Shown here in pieces: positions 8,180 to 17,070 of a stretch of 64,000 nucleotides of DNA (positions are counted from its first letter, which is position 1; the number at the start of each line of letters is the position of its first letter). This DNA is from JBGQBN01 sp041494805. GTDB lineage: Bacteria > Acidobacteriota > Terriglobia > Terriglobales > Acidobacteriaceae. Below the pieces are notes generated by a model. It was not told where the DNA came from and ran no database searches. It was given only the letters and a program-made list of their open reading frames with translations. The translations under genes were made by a program, and so were the position numbers. The stretch lies in the NCBI GenBank assembly GCA_041494805.1, contig JBGQBN010000017.1:4638-68637 (forward strand), in the 5' to 3' direction.

Positions 8180-8962
8180 ATGAGAACCAGAAACTTGTGC
8201 ATCGCTGTCATTTTGGCCCTGGTATTTGCCGCTGTCTCGTGTGCAGCGCGGGAAATCACCGTGGCCGCAGCTTCCGATCTCCGGTTCGCCTTCCAGGATA
8301 TAGCCACACGCTTCCAGAAAGACACTGGCAACAGTGTCAAATTGATCTTCGGCTCCTCCGGCAACTTCTTCGCGCAGATTCAAAACGGAGCGCCGTTCGA
8401 CCTGTTTTTTTCTGCTGACATTGAATATCCCCGAAAGCTTGAGGCCGCTGGACTGGCTGAGCCGGACACTCTGTATCCCTACGCCACCGGCAAGATTGTG
8501 CTTTGGGTAGCGAACCAATCGAAACTTGATCTCACTCGCGGCCTGCAGATCTTGCTGGATCCCGGCATCAAGAAAGTCGCCATCGCGAACCCGCAGCATG
8601 CGCCCTACGGCCGCGCTGCGGTGGCGGCCTTGCAGCGCGAAAAGGTGTACGAGCAGGTGGCCGGCAAGTTCGTGCTCGGCGAGAACATCTCCCAGACCGC
8701 ATCCTTCGTCGTTTCGGGCAGCGCGGACGCCGGCATCGTGGCCCTTTCCCTGGCCCTGGCTTCCTCCATGAAGGAAAAGGGAAGGTACGTGGAAATTCCG
8801 GCCGATGAGTATCCACCAATCGAGCAAGCCGCAGTGGTGCTGAAGTCATCGCAGAAGAAGCAAATCGCCCGTCAGTTCATTGCCTTTTTGCAGACCCCGC
8901 GAATTCTGGAGCTGCTGCGAAGCTATGGCTTCTCAGCACCCAGCAGTCCGGCAGCAAAGTAG
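8180..8962 (+). CDS. modA: ModA-like molybdate-binding periplasmic protein (orphan)
   Basis: A 260-residue secreted solute-binding protein. After an N-terminal signal (LCIAVILALVFAAVSCA) comes EITVAAASDLRFAFQDIATRF, the ModA start, then KLIFGSSGNFFAQIQNGAPFDLFFSAD with the ligand-binding S-S-G and the PFD motif, and later IANPQHAPYGRAA. The Cys at the end of the signal could be a weak lipobox. AGGAG lies upstream of the ATG. No ModB permease or ModC ATPase follows, so it is an orphan binding protein; it may use a distant permease or the SsuBC-type subunits just upstream. Its place before the molybdoenzyme SorA makes molybdate supply the natural role. Confidence 0.85.
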   Translation: MRTRNLCIAVILALVFAAVSCAAREITVAAASDLRFAFQDIATRFQKDTGNSVKLIFGSSGNFFAQIQNGAPFDLFFSADIEYPRKLEAAGLAEPDTLYPYATGKIVLWVANQSKLDLTRGLQILLDPGIKKVAIANPQHAPYGRAAVAALQREKVYEQVAGKFVLGENISQTASFVVSGSADAGIVALSLALASSMKEKGRYVEIPADEYPPIEQAAVVLKSSQKKQIARQFIAFLQTPRILELLRSYGFSAPSSPAAK

Positions 8963-9033
8963 AAGAGCAGTCCAGCTGAAACAATTCGATTCTCGTGAAC
9001 AAGTCTCGTGAACAACGAGGAGCAAGGAAGCTA

Positions 9034-10701
9034 ATGAAACCGTCTCTGTGGTTAGGTTTAGTCATCTCTGCGGCGACTCTATTGCCGGCGCAGACCAACT
9101 TGAAGCCGGCCTCCCGTCCCAAAAAGGTGGCCGCCACCAAAACAGTCGTCAGCGTCGCCGAGGTAAACTCACTGCGCGACGCACTGGCGGCACAACAGAA
9201 GCAAATGGAAGCACAACGCCAGCAAATGGACCAGTTGAAGTCCCAGTTGCAGCAACTCTTGGATGCCTCTCAGCAGGCCAACGCTGCCGCGCAGAAGGTG
9301 CAGAGCAGCGCCGAGCAGGCCCAGACCACGGCCGCACAAGCCCAGCAGTCGGCGGTGGAAGCTCAGCGCCTCGCTGATCAGGCTTCGGCCAATGCCGTGG
9401 AGGCCAAGACCGCGCTGTCCCTGGTGAACAGCAAAGCGCAGGATAGAGACAAAAGGCTCAGCGCGCTACAAGACATCCTGGGCCGTTTTCGTTTCAACGG
9501 AGACGTGCGGGTCCGCGGGGAAAATTTCTTCCAGGATTGCGCACTGTGCCTCGACCGCAACCGTGGCCGTATCCGCGTGCGCTTCGGCGTCGAGGGCAAG
9601 CTCTCCGAAGATTTCGTTGGCGGAGTCGCCTTGGCCACCGGTTCGCTGGGCGATCCCACCACCACCAATGAAACGTTTACCAACTTTTTTGATCGCAAGA
9701 CCATTGGTCTGGACAAGGGCTACGTCAGCTACCAGCCCGTGTCCCACAGGTGGGTGCAGGTCATGGCCGGCAAATTCGCCTACACCTGGAACCGGACCCA
9801 GATCACCGGCGACCCCGACATTAATCCTGAAGGTTTCAGCGAGAAGTTCTCTTGGGACCTGAACACGCCGGTGGTGAAGAACCTCACATTCCAACTGCTG
9901 CAGACACTGTTCAGCGAAGCTTCCGCAGGCACCGATTCCTATGCCTTGGGTGGACAGCTCGCCGGCAAACTGCAGATCGGGCCCCTCACCAGCACGCTTT
10001 CGTTCCTCCTGCTGAAATGGAATAATCCAGATGCCATCCTGCAGGCCAGCGGCTTTGCCGTGCAGTTTCCTGGTCCCTCCTCAGCCCCAGGCAGCGGTGA
10101 AGGTCCCGGTTGCGCCAAGGGTTCGGGACTACCCTCGGCACCGCCCTGCGCGTTCTCTCCCAACGGCATGACCAACGCCACCTACACCGATGGCAGCGGC
10201 AAGCCTCACTTCTACTCGCAGTGGCTTTATGCCGATCTGATCCTGAACAACCAGATCAAGACGGGCTGGAACCGATTCCCGCTCAATCTGCTGCTGGAGT
10301 ACGAGAACAACCTGGACGCGAAAGACCATCCCTTCGACCCAAGTGGCAACGTTCTGAACAACCTGGGCAAACAATCGCATGCCTACCTGGCCGACATCAG
10401 CCTGGGGCAAGTAAGAAACAAGAACGACGTCCAGTTCGGCTACGCCTGGCTACGGGAGGAACAGGATGCAGCCCTGGCGTCCTTCGCCGAGAGCGACCAG
10501 CGCGCGCCGACCAATATTTTGCAGAATCGCTTCTATGCGCTGTGGGAACTGCGACCCAACACCGTGGCCAGCTACACCTTCTGGTACGGCCGCACTTTGG
10601 ATAGCAATTTGCAGCATGCGGTCCTGGCCGCTGGGACTACTCCTGGCGACGCCGAACCGCACTTGAAGCGCATGCAGTTTGATTTGAACTACACGTTTTA
10701 A
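9034..10701 (+). CDS. Putative outer-membrane porin with N-terminal coiled coil
   Basis: A 555-residue protein. A signal peptide ending LLPAQ is followed by a long Gln/Ala-rich coiled coil (about residues 40-140; repeated QQ, AAQ, AEQAQ heptads) and then a region of alternating polar and aromatic residues that ends in the aromatic C-terminal strand FDLNYTF, typical of outer-membrane beta-barrels. RFRFNGDVRVRGENFF begins the barrel. The coiled coil may trimerise or reach through the periplasm to peptidoglycan. It sits between the modA-like and sorA genes on the same strand, so it may admit molybdate, sulfite or sulfonates. The second ATG (9034) was chosen because AAGGAAG precedes it and the signal peptide then starts cleanly. 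Confidence 0.75.
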   Translation: MKPSLWLGLVISAATLLPAQTNLKPASRPKKVAATKTVVSVAEVNSLRDALAAQQKQMEAQRQQMDQLKSQLQQLLDASQQANAAAQKVQSSAEQAQTTAAQAQQSAVEAQRLADQASANAVEAKTALSLVNSKAQDRDKRLSALQDILGRFRFNGDVRVRGENFFQDCALCLDRNRGRIRVRFGVEGKLSEDFVGGVALATGSLGDPTTTNETFTNFFDRKTIGLDKGYVSYQPVSHRWVQVMAGKFAYTWNRTQITGDPDINPEGFSEKFSWDLNTPVVKNLTFQLLQTLFSEASAGTDSYALGGQLAGKLQIGPLTSTLSFLLLKWNNPDAILQASGFAVQFPGPSSAPGSGEGPGCAKGSGLPSAPPCAFSPNGMTNATYTDGSGKPHFYSQWLYADLILNNQIKTGWNRFPLNLLLEYENNLDAKDHPFDPSGNVLNNLGKQSHAYLADISLGQVRNKNDVQFGYAWLREEQDAALASFAESDQRAPTNILQNRFYALWELRPNTVASYTFWYGRTLDSNLQHAVLAAGTTPGDAEPHLKRMQFDLNYTF

Positions 10702-10836
10702 GAGTCTCCTAAGAAGGGAACTGCACGAACCCAGGTCAGACGTCCGGGTGAGACTGTAGAAGTCTTGTCTGGCCGGCGGCCTTGACCAGAAACCGGCGTA
10801 CGCCTACATTACCTGTCTCGGAGCCATCAGAAGACC

Positions 10837-12003
10837 ATGATTTCACGGCGTGAATTTCTCAAGGGAGTTTCCGGAGCGGTTGCCGCGGCCGGAGCCGTTC
10901 CACCGCTTTTCGCGTGGGCAGCAGATGACTCGGGCGTGCAGGTGCCGGGCAAGGAAGGCATGATCTTGCGTTCGGCCCGATTCCTCGACCTGGAGATGCC
11001 TCCGGAGTTCTTCAATTCCTGGATCACTCCTGTTCCTCACTTCTTTGTGCGCAACCACATGCACGAGCCCAGCACGCTAGACGCAGGCGAGTGGCGTTTG
11101 AGCGTCGGCGGGGAAGTGGAGAATCCACTGTCCTTGAGCCTGGTTGATCTGGCGAAGCTCGAGCCGCACACCGTCACCAACACCCTGGAGTGCGCCGGCA
11201 ACGGAAGAGCTTTCCACCAGCCCCATGTTCCAGGCGTTCAGTGGGAAAAGGGCGCGGTAGGCACGGCTCGATTCCATGGGCCGCGGCTAAGCGATGTGCT
11301 GCGGCGAGCCGGCGTAAAGGCCTCCGGCAAACATGTGATGTTTCATGGCCTGGACGATGTTCCCGGCAAGGTGCCGCCATTTATCCGCAGCATTCCCGTG
11401 GAGAAGGCTTTGGATGTTGACACTCTCATCGCCTTGCAGATGAACAGCGCCCCGCTCACCAGGCATCATGGTTTTCCGGCGCGCATGCTGGTTCCAGGCT
11501 GGATTGGTGCGGCGTCGGTTAAGTGGATGCACGAAATCAAGGTGCTCGACAAGGAATTTGACGGCAACTTTATGAAGCCGGGATACCGCCTGCCTAACCA
11601 CCTGGTGAAGCCGGGCGAGGCCGTGAATCCGAACGACACTCACGCCGTAACCGCCCTCAGCGCGAAATCCGTCATCGCCATGCCCAGTGATGGTTCGAAC
11701 TTGAGCTCTCGATCAGTGCATGTCCAGGGCGCTGCATGGGCGGGCGAAGCTGACGTTGCGCGTGTGGAAATATCAGCGGACGGAGGCGCCACCTGGCAGC
11801 CGGCGCAGTTGGGCAAAGATCAGGCCAAATATGCCTGGCGGCTCTGGAGCTACGTATGGAAGGCCCCGAAGGCAGGCGACTACACTCTGATGTCACGCGC
11901 GACTGACGGCCAGGGCCGCACTCAGCCTACAGTTGCGGAGTGGAATCCCAGCGGATATCTGTTTAACGCCATCGATCAGGTAAGAATTCATGTTCAAGCG
12001 TAG
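10837..12003 (+). CDS. sorA: Sulfite dehydrogenase molybdopterin subunit (SorA-like)
   Basis: A 388-residue periplasmic molybdoenzyme of the sulfite oxidase family, oxidising sulfite to sulfate. The N-terminus is a twin-arginine signal (SRREFLKG then a hydrophobic stretch to FAWA). The molybdopterin domain holds the Mo-ligating Cys in TLECAGNGR and the FHGLDD segment; the C-terminal part (from about 270) is the Ig-like Mo-cofactor dimerisation domain (VARVEISADGGATW, WRLWSYVWKAP). No haem b5 domain is fused, so it is of the bacterial SorAB type. It overlaps the cytochrome gene by 14 bases. Clear function; the pathway role in using sulfite from sulfonates is inferred. Confidence 0.9.
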   Translation: MISRREFLKGVSGAVAAAGAVPPLFAWAADDSGVQVPGKEGMILRSARFLDLEMPPEFFNSWITPVPHFFVRNHMHEPSTLDAGEWRLSVGGEVENPLSLSLVDLAKLEPHTVTNTLECAGNGRAFHQPHVPGVQWEKGAVGTARFHGPRLSDVLRRAGVKASGKHVMFHGLDDVPGKVPPFIRSIPVEKALDVDTLIALQMNSAPLTRHHGFPARMLVPGWIGAASVKWMHEIKVLDKEFDGNFMKPGYRLPNHLVKPGEAVNPNDTHAVTALSAKSVIAMPSDGSNLSSRSVHVQGAAWAGEADVARVEISADGGATWQPAQLGKDQAKYAWRLWSYVWKAPKAGDYTLMSRATDGQGRTQPTVAEWNPSGYLFNAIDQVRIHVQA

Positions 12004-12313
12004 CGCATTGCTGGTTGCTCTCTTGTCGCTCTGTCTGCCGCCGCTGCTCCGGGCCGAGGACCCCGACCTGCCGCCGGGGCCAGTGCAGGCCAAGGTGCGT
12101 ACCGCGTGCATGGAATGTCACGAGTCGCGCATCATTCTGCAGCAACGGTTGAGCAAGGGGACCTGGACGAAGGAAGTGGACAAGATGATCAAGTGGGGCG
12201 CGGTTGTGGATCCGAACGATCGCGACGCGTTTATTGATTACCTGAGTACAAACTTCGGGACGGACAAGCCTGCAGAGCCGGCCTCCCGGGTGGCGGCCGG
12301 GAAGAAGCGGTAG
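11990..12313 (+). CDS. sorB: Cytochrome c subunit of sulfite dehydrogenase (SorB-like)
   Basis: A 107-residue secreted monohaem cytochrome c. Signal peptide (ALLVALLSLCLPPLLRAE), one haem-binding site CMECH (about residues 40-44), and a distal Met candidate in DKMIKWGA. It begins inside the end of sorA, so the two are translationally coupled. It would accept electrons from the molybdenum centre and pass them to the respiratory chain. The short basic tail (GKKR) has no obvious role. Confidence 0.87.
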   Translation: MFKRSALLVALLSLCLPPLLRAEDPDLPPGPVQAKVRTACMECHESRIILQQRLSKGTWTKEVDKMIKWGAVVDPNDRDAFIDYLSTNFGTDKPAEPASRVAAGKKR

Positions 12314-12591
12314 CCTGAGTCTCACATTGATTCACCCTCAGCTAAGTTGTTGACTCTTCGTAGTACGCTCTTCCGGCCTCCTATGACCGATCCGGACATC
12401 GCGTAGAATGCCGTTTAATTGCGTTTAGAAGCCGCTGGAGAGCGATGCAGGTGTCGCGACGATAGATTTCTCTGTCCGCGAGGCAGGCGGGGCTCAGAAG
12501 GAGCTTTATCACACTAATTATCTCTAAGCTATACATACTTGGCCTGGGCCGAGATGAAAACTGCCAAGAAGGTTCTCTACCTAAGCTTCCT

Positions 12592-12683
12592 CCTGAAAAC
12601 CCGAACGGCGCCGACCGGTAACCCAAGAAAGTGAGGGTTCGCAGGTGACGCCGCCCGGCGAAAATCCGGGTTTTCAGGTTTTT
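12592..12683 (+). ncRNA. Candidate structured leader RNA or attenuator upstream of galE
   Basis: A perfect 12-bp closing stem CCTGAAAACCCG (12592-12603) with CGGGTTTTCAGG (12667-12678) is followed directly by TTTTT. The 63-nt interior can form further stems (AACCC/GGGTT; CGGCG/CGCCG). It resembles a leader that folds into a multi-branched element ending in a terminator-like stem. I could not match it to a known riboswitch class. It sits in the 471-bp gap 12314-12784, about 100 bases before galE; the rest of that gap holds no gene I can support. It could also be simply the sorAB terminator with an unusually large loop. Confidence 0.4.
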
Positions 12684-12698
12684 CACCTCCGAGTTATC

Positions 12699-12716
12699 GG
12701 TTCCCGGTTCTCAGTA
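12699..12716. repeat. Dispersed GTTCCCGGTTCTCAGT-type repeat
   Basis: GGTTCCCGGTTCTCAGTA here resembles the longer copy at 18854-18886. Short repeats of this kind are scattered between genes in some bacterial genomes. No inverted structure is seen. Confidence 0.4.
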
Positions 12717-12784
12717 CTGGTGGTCGCGTTCTGCTAGAATCCAACCGGATTGTCGAAAAGAAAGGGAAACAGAAAGAGGCCCAA

Positions 12785-13765
12785 GTGTCAGTCCTGGTCG
12801 TCGGAGGTGCAGGATACATAGGAAGCCATGCCGCGCGCACCCTCAAGCGTAGAGGGTACGAGGCCATCATTTACGACAATCTCTCCACGGGGAACGCGGC
12901 GCTCGCTGCCGGGTTTGAGCTGGTGGTTGGAGATATTTCTGATTCAGCCAAACTGGCGCTGCTGCTGCGGCGGGCGGATGCAGTCATGCACTTTGCGGCC
13001 CACGCTTATGTGGGCGAGTCGGTGGTTGATCCGCGAAAATATTTTCGGAACAATGTCGTGGCGGCCATAGCGCTGCTGAACGCGGTACTGGATTCCAAGG
13101 TGCGAAAGTTCATATTCTCCTCTACCTGCGCCGTTTATGGCATGCCGGCAAAGGTCCCCATCACCGAGGAGACACCGCGGTTGCCAGTGAATCCTTACGG
13201 CGCTTCCAAGCTGGCATTTGAACATGCTCTCCAGGCCTATGGCCGCGCCTACGGCTTGCGCTTTGTGAGCTTTCGCTATTTCAATGCAGCCGGAGCAGAC
13301 GAGAACGGAGAAGTTGGCGAGCTCCACGTTCCGGAAACTCACCTCATTCCGTCTGCCTTCGAAGCCATCCACGGGGAGCGTCCCGAGCTGGAGATTTTCG
13401 GCGATGATTACCCAACCCCTGACGGCACCTGCATCCGCGACTATATCCATGTGAACGATCTGGCCGAGGCGCACGTGCTGGGCTTGGAGTATCTGGCGGG
13501 TGGAAACTCGGTGGCATTGAATCTGGGGACTGGGCGCGGGCATTCCGTCCAGGAGGTCATCTCCACGATTGAGCGAGTATCCGGCCGGGAGGTTCCCAGG
13601 CGGGTAGCGCCGCGCCGGCCCGGCGATCCAGCAGAATTGGTGGCCGATCCGGGGCGCGCGGAGAAGTTGCTGAACTGGAAGGCAAAACGCTCGCTGGAGC
13701 AGATCGTTTCGACGGCCTGGCACTGGGCCGAGAAGAGCCGTCGCACCGCACCATCACCCCAATAA
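12785..13765 (+). CDS. galE: UDP-glucose 4-epimerase
   Basis: A 326-residue short-chain dehydrogenase-type epimerase interconverting UDP-glucose and UDP-galactose. NAD-binding GGAGYIGSH (7-15), substrate motif SSTCAVYG (112-119), catalytic Tyr-x3-Lys (Y138, K142 in YGASK) and FRYFNAAGAD are all present and the length is normal. The start is a GTG with AAAGAGG six bases upstream. It is convergent with the EPS block and shares a terminator with it. It could supply UDP-galactose to the UDP-galactopyranose mutase at 28760-29965. Confidence 0.93.
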   Translation: MSVLVVGGAGYIGSHAARTLKRRGYEAIIYDNLSTGNAALAAGFELVVGDISDSAKLALLLRRADAVMHFAAHAYVGESVVDPRKYFRNNVVAAIALLNAVLDSKVRKFIFSSTCAVYGMPAKVPITEETPRLPVNPYGASKLAFEHALQAYGRAYGLRFVSFRYFNAAGADENGEVGELHVPETHLIPSAFEAIHGERPELEIFGDDYPTPDGTCIRDYIHVNDLAEAHVLGLEYLAGGNSVALNLGTGRGHSVQEVISTIERVSGREVPRRVAPRRPGDPAELVADPGRAEKLLNWKAKRSLEQIVSTAWHWAEKSRRTAPSPQ

Positions 13766-13769
13766 AAAA

Positions 13770-13793
13770 GGGAGGCCTCTTGCGAGGCCTCCC
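13770..13793. terminator. Shared hairpin terminator between galE and the EPS block
   Basis: Perfect 10-bp stem GGGAGGCCTC/GAGGCCTCCC with loop TTGC. On the - strand it is followed by six T residues, making a textbook intrinsic terminator for the long - strand unit; on the + strand it directly follows the galE stop. Confidence 0.9.
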
Positions 13794-13825
13794 TAGGATT
13801 GCAGCACGATGCGAGTGGTTCCGGG

Positions 13826-16800
13826 TTAGGGGGTGGTACCAATGCCGGACAGCGACACGTTTTGTGGGCTGCCACCACCGTCATCATCAATCGAGACCGA
13901 CGCTTTCCGGGTCCCAGTCTGGGTCGGCGTGAAGGTCACGCCGAAGGTACAACTGGTCCCCTTGGCGAGAGTGGCGGGACTGAGGGGGCAGATATTGTTC
14001 ACGATTTGGAAATCAGGGGCATTGTCTCCCGTGAGACTGAAACCATTTATGGTCAGCGGTCTCCTGCCCACGTTGGTGAGGGTAACGGTCTGGGAAGCAC
14101 TAGTCGAGCCTACCGGCACAGGGCCGAATCCTAGGCTGGTGGGGACTAGCTGTACAATCGTGCCCGTTCCCGTTAGTGAAACCGTCTGTGGACTGTCCAC
14201 GGCGTTGTCAGTCACAGTCAGGGTTCCGGTCTGGGTACCGCTGTCCGTGGGCTTGAACGCGACGCTGATGACGCAACTTCCGCCGGCGGCCACGCTTGTG
14301 CCGCAAGTGTTGCTCTGCTTGAATGGAGGCGTGGCAATGATGCTGATGATTTGCAGCGTCTGATTGCTCGAGTTGGTGAGAGTCACGTTCTGCTTGGCGC
14401 TAGTCTGCAAGACCTGGGTAACGCCAAAGGTTAGGCTGGTCACCGAAAGCTGAGCTGCGGGAGCGTTGCCCTCGCCGGTCAATGCCACGTTTTGCGGGGG
14501 ACCTGGTGCATTGTCGGTGAAGGTGAGGAACCCGGGGCGGATGCCGCCGAGGGTCGGAGTGAAGGTGACATCCGTCTCGCAGCTTTCACCTACATTCAGG
14601 GCCGAACTGCACACGGTGGTGTGAGAATAGTCACCGCTTACGGTCGTGACCAGACTGCTTAATGGTGCGCCGCCGGAGTTGGTAAGAGTTACCGCTTTCG
14701 CCGGGCTGGAGACGCCAATGTCTACCACACCGAAGTCCAAGCTGGATGGGAAGGCCACGGGAAGCGGCGTGTTCAAGAAGACAGTGACCGTGTTGGCAAT
14801 CTGGTCTGCGACCGCGAAGTCCGGGCTGTTATCGTTATTGAAATCAGCCACGGCGAGCGCCTCCACCAAGTTCTGCTGGAAGAACCTGCTAGCGTGGTCG
14901 ACGCGGGGCTGGAAGGTGTTATCGCCGTTCCCCAGTAGGATGGAGACGCGGTTCCCGCTAGTGCTGCTGCTGCCGGCCACTGCGAGGTCCAGCTTGCCGT
15001 CTCCGTTGAAGTCTGCGACCGCTACGGAGAAGGGCTTCTTCGCGGTGGGATATTCCACGTGGGTGGCGAATGTGCCGGTGGCGTTTCCTGGCAAGATGGA
15101 AACGTTGTTACTGCCAGTGTTGCTGACGACCGCGTCCTTCATCCCGTCTCCGTTGAGATCCGCGATGGCCACAGCGCTCGGGCCGATGCCTGCGGCGTAG
15201 CTGGACATGGTAGTGAACACGCCATCGCCAAACCCGAGTAACACTCCAAGGGTTCCGGCGCCGCTGTTTGAAACGGCCAGGTCAAGCCGGCCGTTCCCAA
15301 TAAAGTCGCCCACGGCCACGCCAGTGGGCAAGCTGCCGGCGCCCGTGAAGTAGGAATGGATGACCTGAAACGACCCGTCGCCGTTCCCCTGCAAAATGGA
15401 AATCGAGGGATCGTTCTGATTGACGACCACGAGATCCGGTTTCGTGTCGCGGTTGAAGTCTCCCCAGGCCAGCGCAGACGGACGTTTGCCGACAGGTGTG
15501 GATGAACCAACCTGGAATGTACCGTCCCCATTCCCCAGCAATGTGGAAACCGTATTGTCGCCCGAATTGGCGACAGCCAGGTCGAGCTTGTTGTCGTGGT
15601 TGAGATCAACCGCAACCAGCGCCGCGGGTTTGCTGCCTGTCGGCGGCGGCGAACCAGCAGCCGGCGTGAAGGTGCCATCCGCATTCCCCAGCAGGATCAG
15701 CACGGTGTTGTCAGTGCGGTTGGCGACGGCCATGTCCGTAATGGTGTCGGAGTTGAAGTCGCCCGTGGCAATGGCGGTGGGCATGTTGCCCACGGCGGTC
15801 AGCTGGCGGCTTTGGAAGGTACCGTTGCCCACACCGGGAAGTACGTTGACCAGGTTGTCGAGGTTGTTGACGACTGCCAGGTCAGCCTTGCCGTCGCCCG
15901 TGAAATCGCCCAGGGTCAGACCCATGGGGTCGGAACCGGTAGCGTAATCCGCGTGTGGTCGGAAGGTGGCGTCGCCGTTGCCAATGATGACGGAGACTGC
16001 GTCGGTGCCGGACGATAGAGTTGCGATGTCCGGCCGACCGTCTCCATTAAAATCGCCAAGCACAATGGCGTTGGCCAGACCAGCCACATTCAGCTCAAAG
16101 TGAGCAATAAACCCCACGGGGTCTTTGTTCATAAGGATAGAAATTGTTGCCGAGCCGGTGTTGCCCGTTGCCACATCGAGTCTGCCATCTCCAGTGAAAT
16201 CGATACCTGCGATGCAGTCGGGGTTGGGGCCCGTAGCAAACACCAGGGGTGTGGAAAAGGTTCCATCGCCTTTGCCACGGAAAAGAGTGATGTCGGACTC
16301 GCCGGAGTTGGCTACGAAGGCATCGATCTTCCCACGGTTGCTAAAATCACCGATCGCAACGCCGCGCGGATTCAAGCCAGTGGTGAACGTCCTTTTCACC
16401 GAGAACTTTCCAGTGGCCTTGCCCACCAGAGACATCATGGTGTTGTCCTGGCCGTTTGTGACCACCAGGTCGAGCTTGGTGTCTCCGTTAAAATCGGCGG
16501 CTGCCAAAGCGTTGGGTGAATTCCCCACGTTGGTGTCGAGGTGAGCTTGGAAGGTACCGTCGCCGTTGCCCAGCAGGACGGAGACGCTGCCCACCGCCGT
16601 GCAGGGTAAGGTGGGACAGTTGTTATTGACGACCGCCAAATCGAGTTTGGTGTCGTTGTTGAAATCGGCTATGAGAACCGCGATCGGATTAGGACCGGTC
16701 GCGTAGTCAACGCGTGCGGAGTAGGTCCCGGCGGGAGTACCCAGGAGAACGGAGACGGTACTATCATCGAAGTTGGTGACCACAAGATCAAGTCTGCCAT

Positions 16801-16960
16801 CTCCGTTGAGATCGGCATTGGCCACCGCTTGCGGGTTGTGGCCCGTGGCAAAGCTGGCGGCGTTAAACACATAGCTTTGGGCCAGTGCGTTGCCGGCGAG
16901 GAGGGCCAACAGGCTGAACCCGTACAGAGCGGCGAATGGGGCTGGCTTACTGGACTTCAT
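13826..16960 (-). CDS. Secreted FG-GAP/VCBS double beta-propeller with choice-of-anchor D domains
   Basis: A 1044-residue exported protein. Signal peptide (residues 1-27, ending GNALAQ). I count fourteen FG-GAP-like repeats of about 50 residues (each with D-F/L-N-x-D-x-x-x-D-L-A/V-V and L-L-G-N-G-D-G-T-F) from about 40 to 725; fourteen equals two seven-bladed propellers. The D-x-D-G-x-x-D loops should bind calcium. Three choice-of-anchor D (ASH-like) Ig domains follow (about 735-1044), each with a short Cys pair. No LPXTG, PEP-CTERM or type IX signal is seen, so it is probably released or held by the envelope through the Ig domains. A role in binding the EPS at the cell surface is inferred from position only. 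Confidence 0.85.
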   Translation of the reverse strand: MKSSKPAPFAALYGFSLLALLAGNALAQSYVFNAASFATGHNPQAVANADLNGDGRLDLVVTNFDDSTVSVLLGTPAGTYSARVDYATGPNPIAVLIADFNNDTKLDLAVVNNNCPTLPCTAVGSVSVLLGNGDGTFQAHLDTNVGNSPNALAAADFNGDTKLDLVVTNGQDNTMMSLVGKATGKFSVKRTFTTGLNPRGVAIGDFSNRGKIDAFVANSGESDITLFRGKGDGTFSTPLVFATGPNPDCIAGIDFTGDGRLDVATGNTGSATISILMNKDPVGFIAHFELNVAGLANAIVLGDFNGDGRPDIATLSSGTDAVSVIIGNGDATFRPHADYATGSDPMGLTLGDFTGDGKADLAVVNNLDNLVNVLPGVGNGTFQSRQLTAVGNMPTAIATGDFNSDTITDMAVANRTDNTVLILLGNADGTFTPAAGSPPPTGSKPAALVAVDLNHDNKLDLAVANSGDNTVSTLLGNGDGTFQVGSSTPVGKRPSALAWGDFNRDTKPDLVVVNQNDPSISILQGNGDGSFQVIHSYFTGAGSLPTGVAVGDFIGNGRLDLAVSNSGAGTLGVLLGFGDGVFTTMSSYAAGIGPSAVAIADLNGDGMKDAVVSNTGSNNVSILPGNATGTFATHVEYPTAKKPFSVAVADFNGDGKLDLAVAGSSSTSGNRVSILLGNGDNTFQPRVDHASRFFQQNLVEALAVADFNNDNSPDFAVADQIANTVTVFLNTPLPVAFPSSLDFGVVDIGVSSPAKAVTLTNSGGAPLSSLVTTVSGDYSHTTVCSSALNVGESCETDVTFTPTLGGIRPGFLTFTDNAPGPPQNVALTGEGNAPAAQLSVTSLTFGVTQVLQTSAKQNVTLTNSSNQTLQIISIIATPPFKQSNTCGTSVAAGGSCVISVAFKPTDSGTQTGTLTVTDNAVDSPQTVSLTGTGTIVQLVPTSLGFGPVPVGSTSASQTVTLTNVGRRPLTINGFSLTGDNAPDFQIVNNICPLSPATLAKGTSCTFGVTFTPTQTGTRKASVSIDDDGGGSPQNVSLSGIGTTP

Positions 16961-17070
16961 AAACTAATCTCCTGCTAAACGAATCGGTCCGTTCCTGAGA
17001 GTTTCAGCACCCAGCCACGCGTCCCGGAGAGAGGAACCGGTCCGCGAAGTAAGGCCTGGTTGGAAGAAAT

